Source: Flavivirga algicola
GTDB taxonomy: Bacteria; Bacteroidota; Bacteroidia; Flavobacteriales; Flavobacteriaceae
Length of the DNA stretch: 64,000 nucleotides
Reading direction: 5' to 3'
Assembly (NCBI RefSeq): GCF_012910715.1
Contig: NZ_JABBHF010000001.1
Span: 69,170-133,169 of the forward strand
A model generated the notes under the pieces. The model ran no database searches, had not been told where the DNA came from, and saw only the letters and a program-made list of their open reading frames with translations. Position 1 is the stretch's first letter. The number at the start of each line of letters is the position of its first letter. This document shows positions 20,489 to 31,700 of this stretch, one piece after another. A program made the translations under genes and the position numbers.

Positions 20489-22582
20489 TCAATATTTAAT
20501 TTCTTCTTTAGTCATTTTTGATCGACTGCCATTATCGAAAACAGCTTGTAACAAATATGTATAGCTGGTGTTGATTAATAAATCACTATCCAGATACTGC
20601 TTTTCATCATTTTCAAAAACCCTATACAAGGTCGGTTGCTCGCCTTCTTTCGCTTTAAAAAGTTGCATTTCTGTTACCCCTTTTTCTCTATAATTCCAGC
20701 TTAAAAGAATATGCTTTAATTCTCTGTTTGTCGTTGCTGTAAAACGACTAATTTCGGGTTTGACTTTGCTTGTAGGAGTTGAAATGCTTATAGGCCTTAC
20801 AGGTTCCGATTCCAGACCAGATTCATCCATTGTTAATAAGGTGTACAAATAGTGGGTACTTTCTTTTACATAGGTGTCTGCATGTGATTTAATAGAGATA
20901 TCTTTATCTGCTATTAATTGCCAGTCTTCTGCTTTTCCTTTTTCTTTTCTGTAAATTAAAGTTTTAGTGGCATCTTCACTGCTACTGGGTATCCAATTAA
21001 GGAAAACCTTTCCGCCTTCGGTTTTGAATTTAGTAAAAACAGGAGGCGTGGGCGGAATAATATCTGGCCGTTTAAGTTCCAGTATTTCTGAAAAACCAGA
21101 GGGATTGTAGCGCTTATCAAATGCCTGTACCTTATAATATACCTTTTTCACCAATGTTTTTATGGGGATGGTATCTGTAATGGTATTTTGGGGAATCGGC
21201 TTAAACGTAATCTGAGTAAACTCCTCACCTTCCAGATTGGCTCGAAATACCCGGTATCCCAGTAAATCTGGTTCTAAATTCTTAGTCCATTGTAAGGTTA
21301 CCACCCCTGTAGAATCAATCTCACCAATCAATCCTCTGGGGTCTAACGGTGGTATGGCATCATCTGGCTGTACCATTGCTGGAAATGAATGTCGTTTAGA
21401 ACCATCTAGACCTACGGCGGTGACACTGTAATAATTAATAATCTGAATATCTGGTACAATGGCCGAACGTAAATTTTTATCAATTTTAGAAATCACAGGC
21501 ACAAAATGGCCTTTTACTTCATCTGCCCTTACCACTTGAAAGTGTGATAAACCTTCCAGACCTTCCTCAGGAAATTCCCAGGTAATTACAGCGCTTTTTT
21601 GATCTTTAGACAACGATGTATTAATTATGGCTGGGTTAAAATATTGCCCCTTTTGCCCCATCCCTTTTACCAATACTGATGCAGGGCCTACTTCTCCGAA
21701 GGGTGAAATTCCTTTAATGCGATATTGATATTCTTTGTTGTTTTGCGGCAGGCTATCCATATAGACCATCCGCCCTGTATTTTGAATTTCGGGATCGCTT
21801 AAAGGTGTTAGTGGTTCTTTAGAAACTTGTTGAAAGGTACTTCCCTGGTCGGACGAACGCTCCAAAATATAACTATTGTATTGAGACTCCAGAATTTTAT
21901 AGTTCCAGGTTAGTAAAACATTATGGTCTTTAAAAACCCCTACAAATTCTTGTGGCTTGGGTAAATTCTTAACATCTGATAACCCAATATATGCAACCCC
22001 TGGTTTTATTGTCATTTTTTCGATTGGAATTGCAGGAATAATTTTATAAAGGTATTTTTCGCCTGAAATCAATGAAACATCCTCAAATGCAAGACCTGAA
22101 AACTCAGCGACTCCATAATTTAAATCGGCCGCATATAATGCAAAAGCAAAGCGTTGTTCTAATATCTGTGCCTGATTGAGAATTTGCATCATAGGGTTTC
22201 CCCCTTCCTGCATATCTACCTCAAAATCTTCTCCATAGAGTGCCTGGGCTGCTATGGCTGCCATATCGTTTTGCTCTGTGAAGGACTCCCATTCCATCAT
22301 GGGTCTGGGCTTAATGGGTGCATTGTTAAGACGTTTTATTTCCCTTGGTTCCAGGATAACATCACCTCGTAAAATAGTATGCCTTTCAATGTAATAGCCA
22401 TATTGGTTGGCATATTTCCATAGCGTAGGGGTATTAGGAGCCCACCTTAACTTAACAGTATTGTTAATAACCCTTGCCCTAACCATAATAGCAGGGGTAT
22501 CATCTCCTATGGGCTGCTGCGCATAACTAGATTTTAAACAAAATCCAGCTAAAAAAAGAAACAGTATGATTTTAGTTTTCAT
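20489..22582 (-). CDS. Exported fibronectin type III repeat protein
   Basis: This 697-residue protein is started at ATG 22582 (MKTKIILFLFLAGFCLKSSYAQ, a clear signal peptide). The longer frame would add 33 codons inside the preceding gene. Several fibronectin-III-like beta-sandwich domains follow, with repeated patterns such as VLLTWNYKILESQYNSYILE, VTLQWTKNLEPDLLGYRVF and VFLNWIPSSSEDATKTLIY. No T9SS C-terminal domain is seen. Its first 11 bases overlap the end of the 1549-residue gene, which suggests coupled translation, and it ends 10 bp before the SprB-repeat gene. It is probably a periplasmic or outer-membrane-associated scaffold; this is inference. Confidence 0.85.
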   Translation of the reverse strand: MKTKIILFLFLAGFCLKSSYAQQPIGDDTPAIMVRARVINNTVKLRWAPNTPTLWKYANQYGYYIERHTILRGDVILEPREIKRLNNAPIKPRPMMEWESFTEQNDMAAIAAQALYGEDFEVDMQEGGNPMMQILNQAQILEQRFAFALYAADLNYGVAEFSGLAFEDVSLISGEKYLYKIIPAIPIEKMTIKPGVAYIGLSDVKNLPKPQEFVGVFKDHNVLLTWNYKILESQYNSYILERSSDQGSTFQQVSKEPLTPLSDPEIQNTGRMVYMDSLPQNNKEYQYRIKGISPFGEVGPASVLVKGMGQKGQYFNPAIINTSLSKDQKSAVITWEFPEEGLEGLSHFQVVRADEVKGHFVPVISKIDKNLRSAIVPDIQIINYYSVTAVGLDGSKRHSFPAMVQPDDAIPPLDPRGLIGEIDSTGVVTLQWTKNLEPDLLGYRVFRANLEGEEFTQITFKPIPQNTITDTIPIKTLVKKVYYKVQAFDKRYNPSGFSEILELKRPDIIPPTPPVFTKFKTEGGKVFLNWIPSSSEDATKTLIYRKEKGKAEDWQLIADKDISIKSHADTYVKESTHYLYTLLTMDESGLESEPVRPISISTPTSKVKPEISRFTATTNRELKHILLSWNYREKGVTEMQLFKAKEGEQPTLYRVFENDEKQYLDSDLLINTSYTYLLQAVFDNGSRSKMTKEEIKY

Positions 22583-25500
22583 CGGGGCCATATTGTTTAT
22601 TAAAATATTTGACTTTACGCTTTCTTCCATTTTCCATACTTCCAGGAAGGAAATATTTAAATTCGGTATCATAATTGCCATATTCCATCATTGGGAAAGG
22701 CCCTTTTAGCAAATCCAGATAAAGACCTAATTGCGACCCTTTAATATCAGAATTAACCAGTTTAACAGCCAAATCTTCATAATCCTCATAGAAATAGTAA
22801 GTGAGATTGTATCTGTAGGGGTTATTCTGCTTAAGATCTGTAGGAACATTATTTTCAAGATAGGTTAAATACCAGGTCATTGGCTCTACCCCTTCTACTG
22901 GAGGCACCCCAACTTTTTCTGTATTCCGATCTACTGTTATATTTCCTGCCAGAGGGTAATTTTCATAAATTAATGGGTATATTTTATCTTTATAGTAGGT
23001 ATTATTCAATAGGGCTCGTACCTGAACTAAAGGTTTCCCTCCAGTGAATCTTGTCCCTACTAATTCCTGAATATCAAATGGCTCTAAAGGATGTATTTTA
23101 TTGGATAATGTCAAACCATAAGGTATGCTCGTAAATTCGTAAGAATCGTCATGCTTTTTCATATCGTCAAGCTTCCTCTGGAACGTCTTGTATGCGCTAC
23201 TTTTAAATCCATAATTAAGGAGTTCTCTTTCGTCTCCCCTTACCTTTAATTCACTAATTACATTGGTACGAATAGAGACCGAATTTCCTTCCTCGCCGTT
23301 CTTATCATTACCCAACTCTGTTGTTGTATAACTTTCTGATACATCTTTCCCTTTTTGTGTTTCGGGAGGCACTACAGACAACATCAAACTATAGTTACTA
23401 TTCAATTCCATATTTTTGGGCAACTCGAAAGCCAACTGTTTCTTAGCAGCATGGTATATAAAATCTATTTTGGTTTCGTTGCCAAATTCTGGTTTCATTG
23501 TCACAGTCTTACGCCAATTTGGAATGGGTTCGAAAAGATAAGATTGTCCGCGCTTTAAGTTTACATATCCGTTTCTATATTGATCTGCATAAAAATTTTG
23601 CTGATCGATCACGGGATACATATAAGCAATATTAGAAAGCGGAATATTATCTGGAGCCTCAGCTGTTTCAAATGCAAATTCTTTAGATTCGGTAGCGGTT
23701 GCTCCTTTATCCTTAATAACCTGCCACCTACCATTAACAAATTCTTCAAAATGCACCTGAACAACACCATTAAGCTTACTTTTAGGTGGCAAGATTTCAT
23801 GAGAGTAGAAAGTGGCCAGGTCATTCCCCATATTCCATTCCACTTCTCCGTGAATAGGTTGACTATTTTTACTTATCTCAAACTTATCTAATATAATTTT
23901 ATAACGATGGTCCCCTTCATCATCAGGGAGTTCAAACACCTTATTAACAGGAAGATTAAACGACACTTGCGGTACTGCAAATACATCGACATCTTTCGCA
24001 TCTTTTTTGGGTTGGATATCACCAATAACAACGATTCCATCCAACGCACTTTCTCCTACGACCTCACATTTATCACCAACTTCTATTTTAAACCTAAAAC
24101 TACCTTTAACCAGGCCTCCTAAAAGTCTGTACTTCCCTTTAAGGTATCCTCTTAACCAGGTCGGGTTAGGAAGCCTTGCCTGTACCAGTACAGCACCGCT
24201 ACCAGAAAACACATTGACTTTCTTTCGTCTGCCAAAGATTTTGATTTTAAGTCCAACATGCCCTTGTAAATAAGCATATGCCTGTCCATTGGCATACCAG
24301 CCATCCATACCGATAGGTCCTGAAGATCCTTTACAATGCGCTTCTCCATAGTCCTTTAACATAAAATCAAAACCAAATCCAGCATCAAAGCGTGCATAGA
24401 AAATCAAGAACCGTAAATCTCCAGTAGACATGGCCCAATGCATCCCCATGGCCATTCCTGTTCCAGAATCCAGTTTATTAAGATCTCTGGTGTAATCTAG
24501 TTTTGCGGCATCTACCCCCAGTAGTTTTGCCACCATGGCTGGTGGAGGCGGACTTCCTGGCAAATCCTTACCTGTCATAAAATAAGCACGGGTCTCTTCT
24601 TTTAAAATGCCTATATTCATTTTAGTTCCAATAGGATCTTCTGGAGTACCTATAAGGAGGTGCCAAGTGTCTGGGCCGACATAAAAATCCAACCAACCAG
24701 CCCTGCCGTTAGGACCGATACCTTTTAGAAAACCTAAATTAATATACAGCTCTGAAGTAGCATGGAATACGCTATTCACAAAATCGTGCTTTATAAAAAC
24801 GTTAGCAGCAATACGCCCCTCTGGTTGATATGAAGCCAATACCGTATCAACTCCTTCAGAGATACCACCCAATTTATCTGTTAACCTTTGATAGAAGTTA
24901 TTCGGGATACTGGAAATTAAGTTTCCTTCTCCTTTAAAGTAAATTTCCTCTAAACCACCAGATCTTCTAAAAGACATACCGAACTCTAAAGTCGCATTAA
25001 ATAATTCCTCAGAATTTTGAGTGATGATACCCACACTCGCTTTCATCCCAAAGTTATTTTGTTCACTAGGCTCGTAAATGACTCCCGAAATTGAGGTCCC
25101 AATATTTTCGTAAGCGCCGTTCGGATTTCTATCAATCCCAGCCATTTTCATTCGATTATAAAAGCCTCCTCCGAAGTAATTTATAGCGAACCCTGTAAAA
25201 ATGGGAATGGGTGTGGGTAAAGTTACTCCTGCATCTGCATACCAATAGCGAAATGTATCTGTACGACCAAAAAGCGCCTTGGCTTCAACTTCAAGTTTCA
25301 TACCCATACTAAACTTCGCCCCGACTGCCCCAGCAAAGCCTTTGCCATAAGTAGGATCGTCCTCGAATATAAAAATGGCGCCTTTTAGTTCCAGACCAGC
25401 AACTTCCATCTGAACGTTGAGGCGTTCTATATCGATCCCATCATATTTCCATCGTTCACGACCTTGGTCATCTTCTAATTTTGCTTTTATAGCGAGTTTG

Positions 25501-27221
25501 CAACCTCCTCCATTTCCACCATCTTTTTCAGATGTTAGATTCACACTAAAATCTACGACCAGCTCTGCCTGTTCGCCTTTTAATCTTAGACCAATCTCAT
25601 TTAAACTTACCGGGAAATTGGCTAGTTTTTGTTTTCCCTTATATCCAAAATATTCTACAGCGAACTTGGGAGATTCGGTCTGGATAACCATTTTTTCAAA
25701 AACAATGCCTTTAAAATTAACAGTTTTATCGCCAGAAGATGAGGATCCTTTTTTAAGTCCCGAAGCAATGCTTACAGATCCATTTAAATGGGCTTTGGGC
25801 CTAAATTTATCTTCTTTAATTGACATTTCCACAAAGGAATCTGGAGTAAGATTAACCTTAGCGTTCCAAACATCAAAGTCTAGATCTTCTGTATTGGAAA
25901 CCTGAAAAGTATACTCGTTTGGCTGGATGAAAGCGTTATATTTTAAGCGCCCTATTTTCGAGACTGGTAAAATCATTTCACCATTAAATGCTCCTTCTAT
26001 AATCGCATTTCTTTGCAATCCGATTTTAAAATAATCTAATGAGAATTGCCATTTAGAAGCGGAGCCTTCGTCTATAGATAAAATATGTTCTCCTTCAAAT
26101 GTTCCTGTGACTCCCGCATCGTCAATAATCATTTTTGTACCAGCGAAAGCAATTCTATCATTTTTATTATTCTTTTTGAATGCCTTAGGCAGCAATACCT
26201 TTAAACTTTCAACGTATACCCCTCGCCACAAATTAGGAGTATTGGGATAATACGTGTTGATATAACTCGCTGGTACAGCTTCATCATTTCTAAGATCACT
26301 AAAATCCAGTACTGCTGTGTTTAATTTAAAAGTAGTGCCTTCCAACCCTTTGACCCCAAATTCTGGTAACGAAATATTAACGACCCAATCATTCCAATCG
26401 GCCACTTGGGTCTTAAAAGAACCCTCCACTCTCTTGGCTTCAATTTTCTTTCCATCTTCATTGACTGGAAAAATCAAATCATTGTGAAAAGAGACATTGG
26501 CATCGATAAACAACTCCTTAAAACCATTACAATCCATAGTGGCATAGGTTTTCGGGTCGGTAAAACCACCATTCAGAGTCAGTAATATTTTTTCTTTATT
26601 AATGTTAATGGTGAATTTTGATATTAGATTTAGTTTGGCATCTCCTACTATACCACCGTCATGGGACAACTTAATATCCTGTGCTCCCAGAATCAGGGTT
26701 CCCCTTGCTGTTTCTACTTTTAAAAATGCTGTTAATTCTGCATAGGATGGTTTAAAACTAGCTTTTGCTATACCCACAGTATACTTGGTATTGCTTACAG
26801 TTTTAGGAGTAATTGCAACTGGAAGTTGTGATAACTTATCACCGCTAAGGACATCAATATAGTTTTGGGCGGCTTCAATTTTGGCAAAAGTGCTTTGTGC
26901 CAATTCCAACCACTTTTGGTTCTCTTTTGCATTTGCACCATCAAAATGAAAGCCTCTTGTTTTCTTTTTAACAGCTTTTACGACCTTTAAAGGAACAGGT
27001 GGATCATATTTCTCGAGAGTTGTAAACTTCCGGGATGTTTTTAGAGGCCGTGCTGTCTTCTTAACTTTTTTAGTGTTTTTAGCTTTGCTACTAATTTTTA
27101 TAGCATGCCCTGTGAAACTTTTATTGGTTTCTGCTTTTAACTGGCTAAATGAACCAACTATTAAAACCATGACCAGAAACAGGCTTACTTTATTAATTAT
27201 CAAAATTTTACTCTCATTCAT
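22572..27221 (-). CDS. Very large exported protein of unknown function
   Basis: The protein has 1549 residues, and I do not recognise the family. A signal-peptide-like segment (FLVMVLIVGSFSQLKA) is followed by a Lys-rich stretch. Long beta-rich, Gly-rich regions follow, resembling repeated antiparallel sheets (for example GGIVGDAKLNLISKFTI, and AGVTLPTPIPIFTGFAINYF near residue 670). The C-terminal third has Ig/Fn3-like character. There is no T9SS domain, catalytic motif or cysteine framework. It heads the second half of the train after a 345-bp gap and is translationally coupled to the Fn3 gene. A structural partner of the adhesin or of an export machine is possible. Confidence 0.8.
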   Translation of the reverse strand: MNESKILIINKVSLFLVMVLIVGSFSQLKAETNKSFTGHAIKISSKAKNTKKVKKTARPLKTSRKFTTLEKYDPPVPLKVVKAVKKKTRGFHFDGANAKENQKWLELAQSTFAKIEAAQNYIDVLSGDKLSQLPVAITPKTVSNTKYTVGIAKASFKPSYAELTAFLKVETARGTLILGAQDIKLSHDGGIVGDAKLNLISKFTININKEKILLTLNGGFTDPKTYATMDCNGFKELFIDANVSFHNDLIFPVNEDGKKIEAKRVEGSFKTQVADWNDWVVNISLPEFGVKGLEGTTFKLNTAVLDFSDLRNDEAVPASYINTYYPNTPNLWRGVYVESLKVLLPKAFKKNNKNDRIAFAGTKMIIDDAGVTGTFEGEHILSIDEGSASKWQFSLDYFKIGLQRNAIIEGAFNGEMILPVSKIGRLKYNAFIQPNEYTFQVSNTEDLDFDVWNAKVNLTPDSFVEMSIKEDKFRPKAHLNGSVSIASGLKKGSSSSGDKTVNFKGIVFEKMVIQTESPKFAVEYFGYKGKQKLANFPVSLNEIGLRLKGEQAELVVDFSVNLTSEKDGGNGGGCKLAIKAKLEDDQGRERWKYDGIDIERLNVQMEVAGLELKGAIFIFEDDPTYGKGFAGAVGAKFSMGMKLEVEAKALFGRTDTFRYWYADAGVTLPTPIPIFTGFAINYFGGGFYNRMKMAGIDRNPNGAYENIGTSISGVIYEPSEQNNFGMKASVGIITQNSEELFNATLEFGMSFRRSGGLEEIYFKGEGNLISSIPNNFYQRLTDKLGGISEGVDTVLASYQPEGRIAANVFIKHDFVNSVFHATSELYINLGFLKGIGPNGRAGWLDFYVGPDTWHLLIGTPEDPIGTKMNIGILKEETRAYFMTGKDLPGSPPPPAMVAKLLGVDAAKLDYTRDLNKLDSGTGMAMGMHWAMSTGDLRFLIFYARFDAGFGFDFMLKDYGEAHCKGSSGPIGMDGWYANGQAYAYLQGHVGLKIKIFGRRKKVNVFSGSGAVLVQARLPNPTWLRGYLKGKYRLLGGLVKGSFRFKIEVGDKCEVVGESALDGIVVIGDIQPKKDAKDVDVFAVPQVSFNLPVNKVFELPDDEGDHRYKIILDKFEISKNSQPIHGEVEWNMGNDLATFYSHEILPPKSKLNGVVQVHFEEFVNGRWQVIKDKGATATESKEFAFETAEAPDNIPLSNIAYMYPVIDQQNFYADQYRNGYVNLKRGQSYLFEPIPNWRKTVTMKPEFGNETKIDFIYHAAKKQLAFELPKNMELNSNYSLMLSVVPPETQKGKDVSESYTTTELGNDKNGEEGNSVSIRTNVISELKVRGDERELLNYGFKSSAYKTFQRKLDDMKKHDDSYEFTSIPYGLTLSNKIHPLEPFDIQELVGTRFTGGKPLVQVRALLNNTYYKDKIYPLIYENYPLAGNITVDRNTEKVGVPPVEGVEPMTWYLTYLENNVPTDLKQNNPYRYNLTYYFYEDYEDLAVKLVNSDIKGSQLGLYLDLLKGPFPMMEYGNYDTEFKYFLPGSMENGRKRKVKYFNKQYGPDEN

Positions 27222-27566
27222 AGTTTAAAATTTCTTTATCTTTTTAATCCATATACAAGATACAAGGCATACATATTTTTGTAGTACAATATTACATATA
27301 GCAGATTTTTCTTAATACACGGAAAACAGGGTTTTTCTTTGGCTACAAACTGGGGATTTACCTTTCTTCAATGGTATTGTAGTTTCCTTTTGCTAATTCA
27401 ATATCTTTTGATATATTATATTCTTTTAGCAAATGCTACATTATACAGGCAGCTTTAGGTAACTATTCTCCTTATAAGTAATGAGTTTTTTATTCAGGAA
27501 AGACTCAATAATGTGTTAAGTTGAAATTAGCAACATTATAAAAAACCAGAACCAAATTTTATTATT
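27222..27566. other. 345-bp gap dividing the surface-protein gene train
   Basis: No gene is visible. This is the only long gap in the train and the natural place for a promoter of the 1549-residue gene. The best minus-strand candidate is TAATATTG at 27294-27287, one base off consensus. No clear terminator for the preceding gene is visible. Confidence 0.4.
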
Positions 27567-28748
27567 TTAATCTGATTCTGTTTGCTTTGAATCAGGCTTT
27601 TCAAATACCTTAAAATCGCTACTTGTTATTTCAAGTTGTCTAAACACTTCAGCTACTTCATTTAGATTATCAATAGAAGGCATGTAATGTCCACTAAAAT
27701 TAGAAACCTCTGTGATTTGTCCATTTTCAAAAATTAACTTTCCAGCAGAAATAACCGTACGAGATTCTCCAGACAAATTATAGTGACCATGGCCAATTCT
27801 GAGTTTTCCATCATTTGTAATTACAAAATTTATATCGTATATCCCTTTATCAAAAGCTTTCCAATTATGTTTCCCATTACTATCTACAACTAAGTGTTGA
27901 ACTTTACCGTCCTGTATCCTTATTTCATACGCACCAAATTTTCCTGTGCCAGAAAATTGAGAACTACTAATCTTAGCAGTCACAATAGGTACTCTACTTA
28001 ATAGCGCATCTGGAATTTTTATTCCCTTATATAATTTTATCGGATAAAGTATAGCTTTTACATAAGCGCTTTTATCAAGTTTATCTTTTACAAATCGGTT
28101 AAAAGACTCTAAAGTAAAAGAAAAGTTCTCTTTCTTTATTTTTTTAACATAAGAAGCCATCGCTCTTAGGCTATTTACTTCATTTCTCAACGCATCACTT
28201 ACTTTTATATCATAAAATATACTCCATGCATTCAATAAATCTTCATCTGTTCCCAAAGCTTTTGCCAATTCATCCGAAGATTTTAGGTCTTGTTCTAAAT
28301 GTTTCTTTTTTGTGGTTGAGTAGTCCACATTATCTAATAATTCATCAATCGGACGAGGTAAAGTCAATTTAGGTGGGGTTAATTTCTGGAGAAACCAACC
28401 TTCGAAACCTAAACCAGATTCTTTTATTTCTCTAATAACATCATCAACTCTTGCATCTGTAGTGCTTAGATATTCTTCTATTTTTTCAAGAATACTAATG
28501 CTCATTCTATTAGTATTAGGGTCTGCCTCATACAATACTCTCCAAGCATCATAGGCATCATCTCCTTTATCTATGAAATGATTTAATACTTTTTGCTCTG
28601 AATTAACTTTTGCCCCCTCTAATCTTTGTATCTCTTCAATACATATATCTATAGTAGAGCACTGAGCATAAGAATTCAGATCCCATAATACCATATAGAA
28701 AATAAATACTATAGGTATCAACCTAAACATGTTACTTTTTAATTTCAT
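27567..28748 (-). CDS. Exported toxin-module-like protein
   Basis: The 393-residue protein has a signal peptide (FIFYMVLWDLNSYAQ). Two related helical stretches, DDAYDAWRVLYEADPN and DEDLLNAWSIFYDIK, resemble segments before toxin tips of Bacteroidota RHS and other polymorphic toxins. The C-terminal 130 residues contain GKLRIGHGHYNLSG, SAGKLIFENGQITEVS and NFSGHYMPS, a pattern I associate with the ends of such toxins. It starts 10 bp after the TANFOR protein gene. It could be a detached toxin cassette or a partner of the TANFOR protein. No catalytic residues can be named and no immunity gene is recognised. Confidence 0.65.
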   Translation of the reverse strand: MKLKSNMFRLIPIVFIFYMVLWDLNSYAQCSTIDICIEEIQRLEGAKVNSEQKVLNHFIDKGDDAYDAWRVLYEADPNTNRMSISILEKIEEYLSTTDARVDDVIREIKESGLGFEGWFLQKLTPPKLTLPRPIDELLDNVDYSTTKKKHLEQDLKSSDELAKALGTDEDLLNAWSIFYDIKVSDALRNEVNSLRAMASYVKKIKKENFSFTLESFNRFVKDKLDKSAYVKAILYPIKLYKGIKIPDALLSRVPIVTAKISSSQFSGTGKFGAYEIRIQDGKVQHLVVDSNGKHNWKAFDKGIYDINFVITNDGKLRIGHGHYNLSGESRTVISAGKLIFENGQITEVSNFSGHYMPSIDNLNEVAEVFRQLEITSSDFKVFEKPDSKQTESD

Positions 28749-28758
28749 ATCTATATTT

Positions 28759-31700
28759 TTATTTACAATTAGGTTTTAATTCATTTAATTTCGACCTAAG
28801 ACCTTCTAACTTTTTAGAAAAATTAGGGGTTGTATTTGAAGTCCGTACTGTTTTTTCAATAAGCTCTTCAATGACTTCACGAATAGTTTTTTTCGATCCA
28901 CTAGTTATTAAACCTTGATGTAAGCTTGTGCCAGATTCCAATAACATATCTATCATTACAATGGGTCTATCAGGGTTGTTAGTTAGAATAAAATCGCCAA
29001 GATTAATATCTTCTATCAACCTATTACCATCTCTAAGAAGTTTGTTTTCAATGTCATCTATTGCTTTGAGATGCATAGAAGTTACCTCAGTAAACCCTAT
29101 ATTATCTATATCTAAATCTTCTCCTTTTGACAACCTTTCTTTAATTTTTTTAATATTATAGCCAGTAATACGCTCCATTCCTATAACTTCACGCCAAGTT
29201 CCATCTTCTAATTGTACTCTAAAGCGACCATAATAATCTGGTGCTCCATAAGGTTTTAGATCTATTAATATCTTTTCCATTTCATTTATGGAGTTTTCTT
29301 TATGATGTAGATCATATTTAAAGACTACTGGATTTCCGTTTAATTCTCCATCAAAGAATGCGCCTCTAAAGCCACCATCATTAGTCCTTGGAGTTACTTT
29401 TACTGGTGTTAACTTAAATACTTTTTGTGCTTCTGCTACTAAATATTTATAAGTCTTGTGATCAAAAACCTCTTCCTTGCGCCCTTTAATTAAAAACATA
29501 GCATAATCAACTAATTCTTTATTGGAAGAGCTTACCATGTTAAAAAGTATTTCCGAATGACCACCAATAAGACTTTTCAGTCCTTTATAATCTCCAACTT
29601 CCGCCAGCTCTAGTTTTATAAATTCTGGAAGCTCAGATTCTTGTATTAATTTTTGTATACTTTCATGAATTTCTTGTAGACTTATATCCAAAAATTCTCC
29701 ATTTGGATCCTCATATTTGTATTCTATGACATCACTGAGTTTTTTATTCGAATCAGATGTAATAACGTCAACTTGCTTCAACGCATCTGTGCCAATTTTT
29801 TCGGCAATCTTTTCTAAATGCTCTTCGAGTACTTCTCTCGATGTAGCATTGAGCCCCCTTGCCTGATCTATCTGATCATCTAATTCTGTAATGATGTTAT
29901 CAAACCTTTTACTTATTGTTGCTATTTGTGGCAAACAAGCCACTAACGTAAGCATGTTAATCTTAAACCTCATATCTTCGGATATGGCATCATCATTTAA
30001 AGCGTTAGCAAGCATACCCACCGACGAGCCAATTAAATCTGACGAAACCACTACTTTTCTTACTGTATTTCCTACTTTAATGAGTACACCAACACTACCT
30101 ATTCCCACGGCAAATGAAGCCACATCGAAAGCAAACCAAGCGCCTTTGCTTAGTGCAATATTACTGTTGCTATTACTCATAGCAAAAGCTTGTATTAAGG
30201 GCATATATAAAACATCTCCTTTTTTATATTTTTTATCTAAAAAAGTAAAGCTACCTTCTACATACACCAACACCATTTGCCTATAATCGAGTGTCCCTAA
30301 ACCTGTAGTTATCTTGGTTTTATCAGATATTTTTGCTGAAAAGTTTTGAAAACTAAACAGATCTGCTTCTAACTTTAATATCTCATCTTTACTGATAAAC
30401 GCACCATCCTCTTTTAAAATCTCTAATGGAGCCGATTCTTTAAAGTGCTCACTACTAACAATCTGATTCCCAGCCCAAACAAAAAACTCACTCAATTGTT
30501 CTCCTGAAAGCTTATCGTAAATTTTATCTAGTCCTATTTTATTTTCTATCGTAATTAATATACTATTGTCTGAAGGATCAAAACTGGATACCAGCTTGGT
30601 AAGAACATCTTCTGCATTTTTATAAAATGCATCCGTATTGGAAACACCAAACCAATTGCACTCAAACATTTTTACCAATAATTCTAATCGTAAATCTTTA
30701 TTTACATTTTTAAGTGATTTTGAATTTTCATTAGCATTTATATGTTCTACAATTGTTTTTCTATTATTACAATCAATACTCGTTACATTATCCCAAAACT
30801 TATTATTAGTTCCTAAAGCACTTTTAAAATGTTTAGATAATTGGTCTAAAAATATCTGGAAATACCTAGGAGGATTGGTTTTTAATAGTTCCTTAATGTG
30901 GGAATTTTGATCTTCATTTAAAAACCCAGACCAAGCATAGTAATTACCTAACTCACTTTCCTTAATTTCGAGCTTACCTCCATCTAATTCTTTAATCTTA
31001 AAACCCACAGGACGCACCCATGAAAACCTCGCTTTACCTCTAACACCCCATATTTTTTCATTATTAAGTAAAACTGTTGACTCCGATTGTGTAAAACTTG
31101 CAAACAACTCTCTGTTAGAATTTCTAAATGTGGCTATCTCAAAAACTATCTTGTAATCTTTTAAAGCTTCACAATGATCATCTTCAAGCATATTGATAAA
31201 TAACTCTGAGATAGCCGGAACTTTATCTGCTATTTCAGCATGCTCATCCATCGCCCCTAAAATCATCGTAATTCCATTCTTTTCAACATCTTCCATATCA
31301 CCATAATCATTATTGATGATATGGTTTACAATTTGCCATTTCTTAGCATCTTTATCTAATTTAGAAGTAACATTGGCTAATGCATTTATAAAACGCGTAT
31401 AATTATGCTCTCTTCCTTTCCAAAGTACGCCTACTCCCGCATCGTCTATATCGGCAAACAATTCTTTTAATACTTCTGCATCTTCTTCTAAAAAATAGCC
31501 TAAAAAAGCATCGTAATAATTTGTTGCGTCTTCTAAGGGTGATGTTTCAAACAGATCAAGTATTAAATCTTCATAATACTCTGTGATATTTACACTTTTA
31601 ACTATTTTAGATATAATTTGAAACCTTTGTTTAGCGGTTAAATACTGCACGCCACAATTTGCGACACTCTTAATTTTTTCAAAATCTTTATCTTCAAACT

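Noticed and set aside
22583-22681. Start of the Fn3 protein gene at 22681
   Set aside because: This would place 33 extra codons inside the preceding gene and bury the clear signal peptide that begins at 22582.
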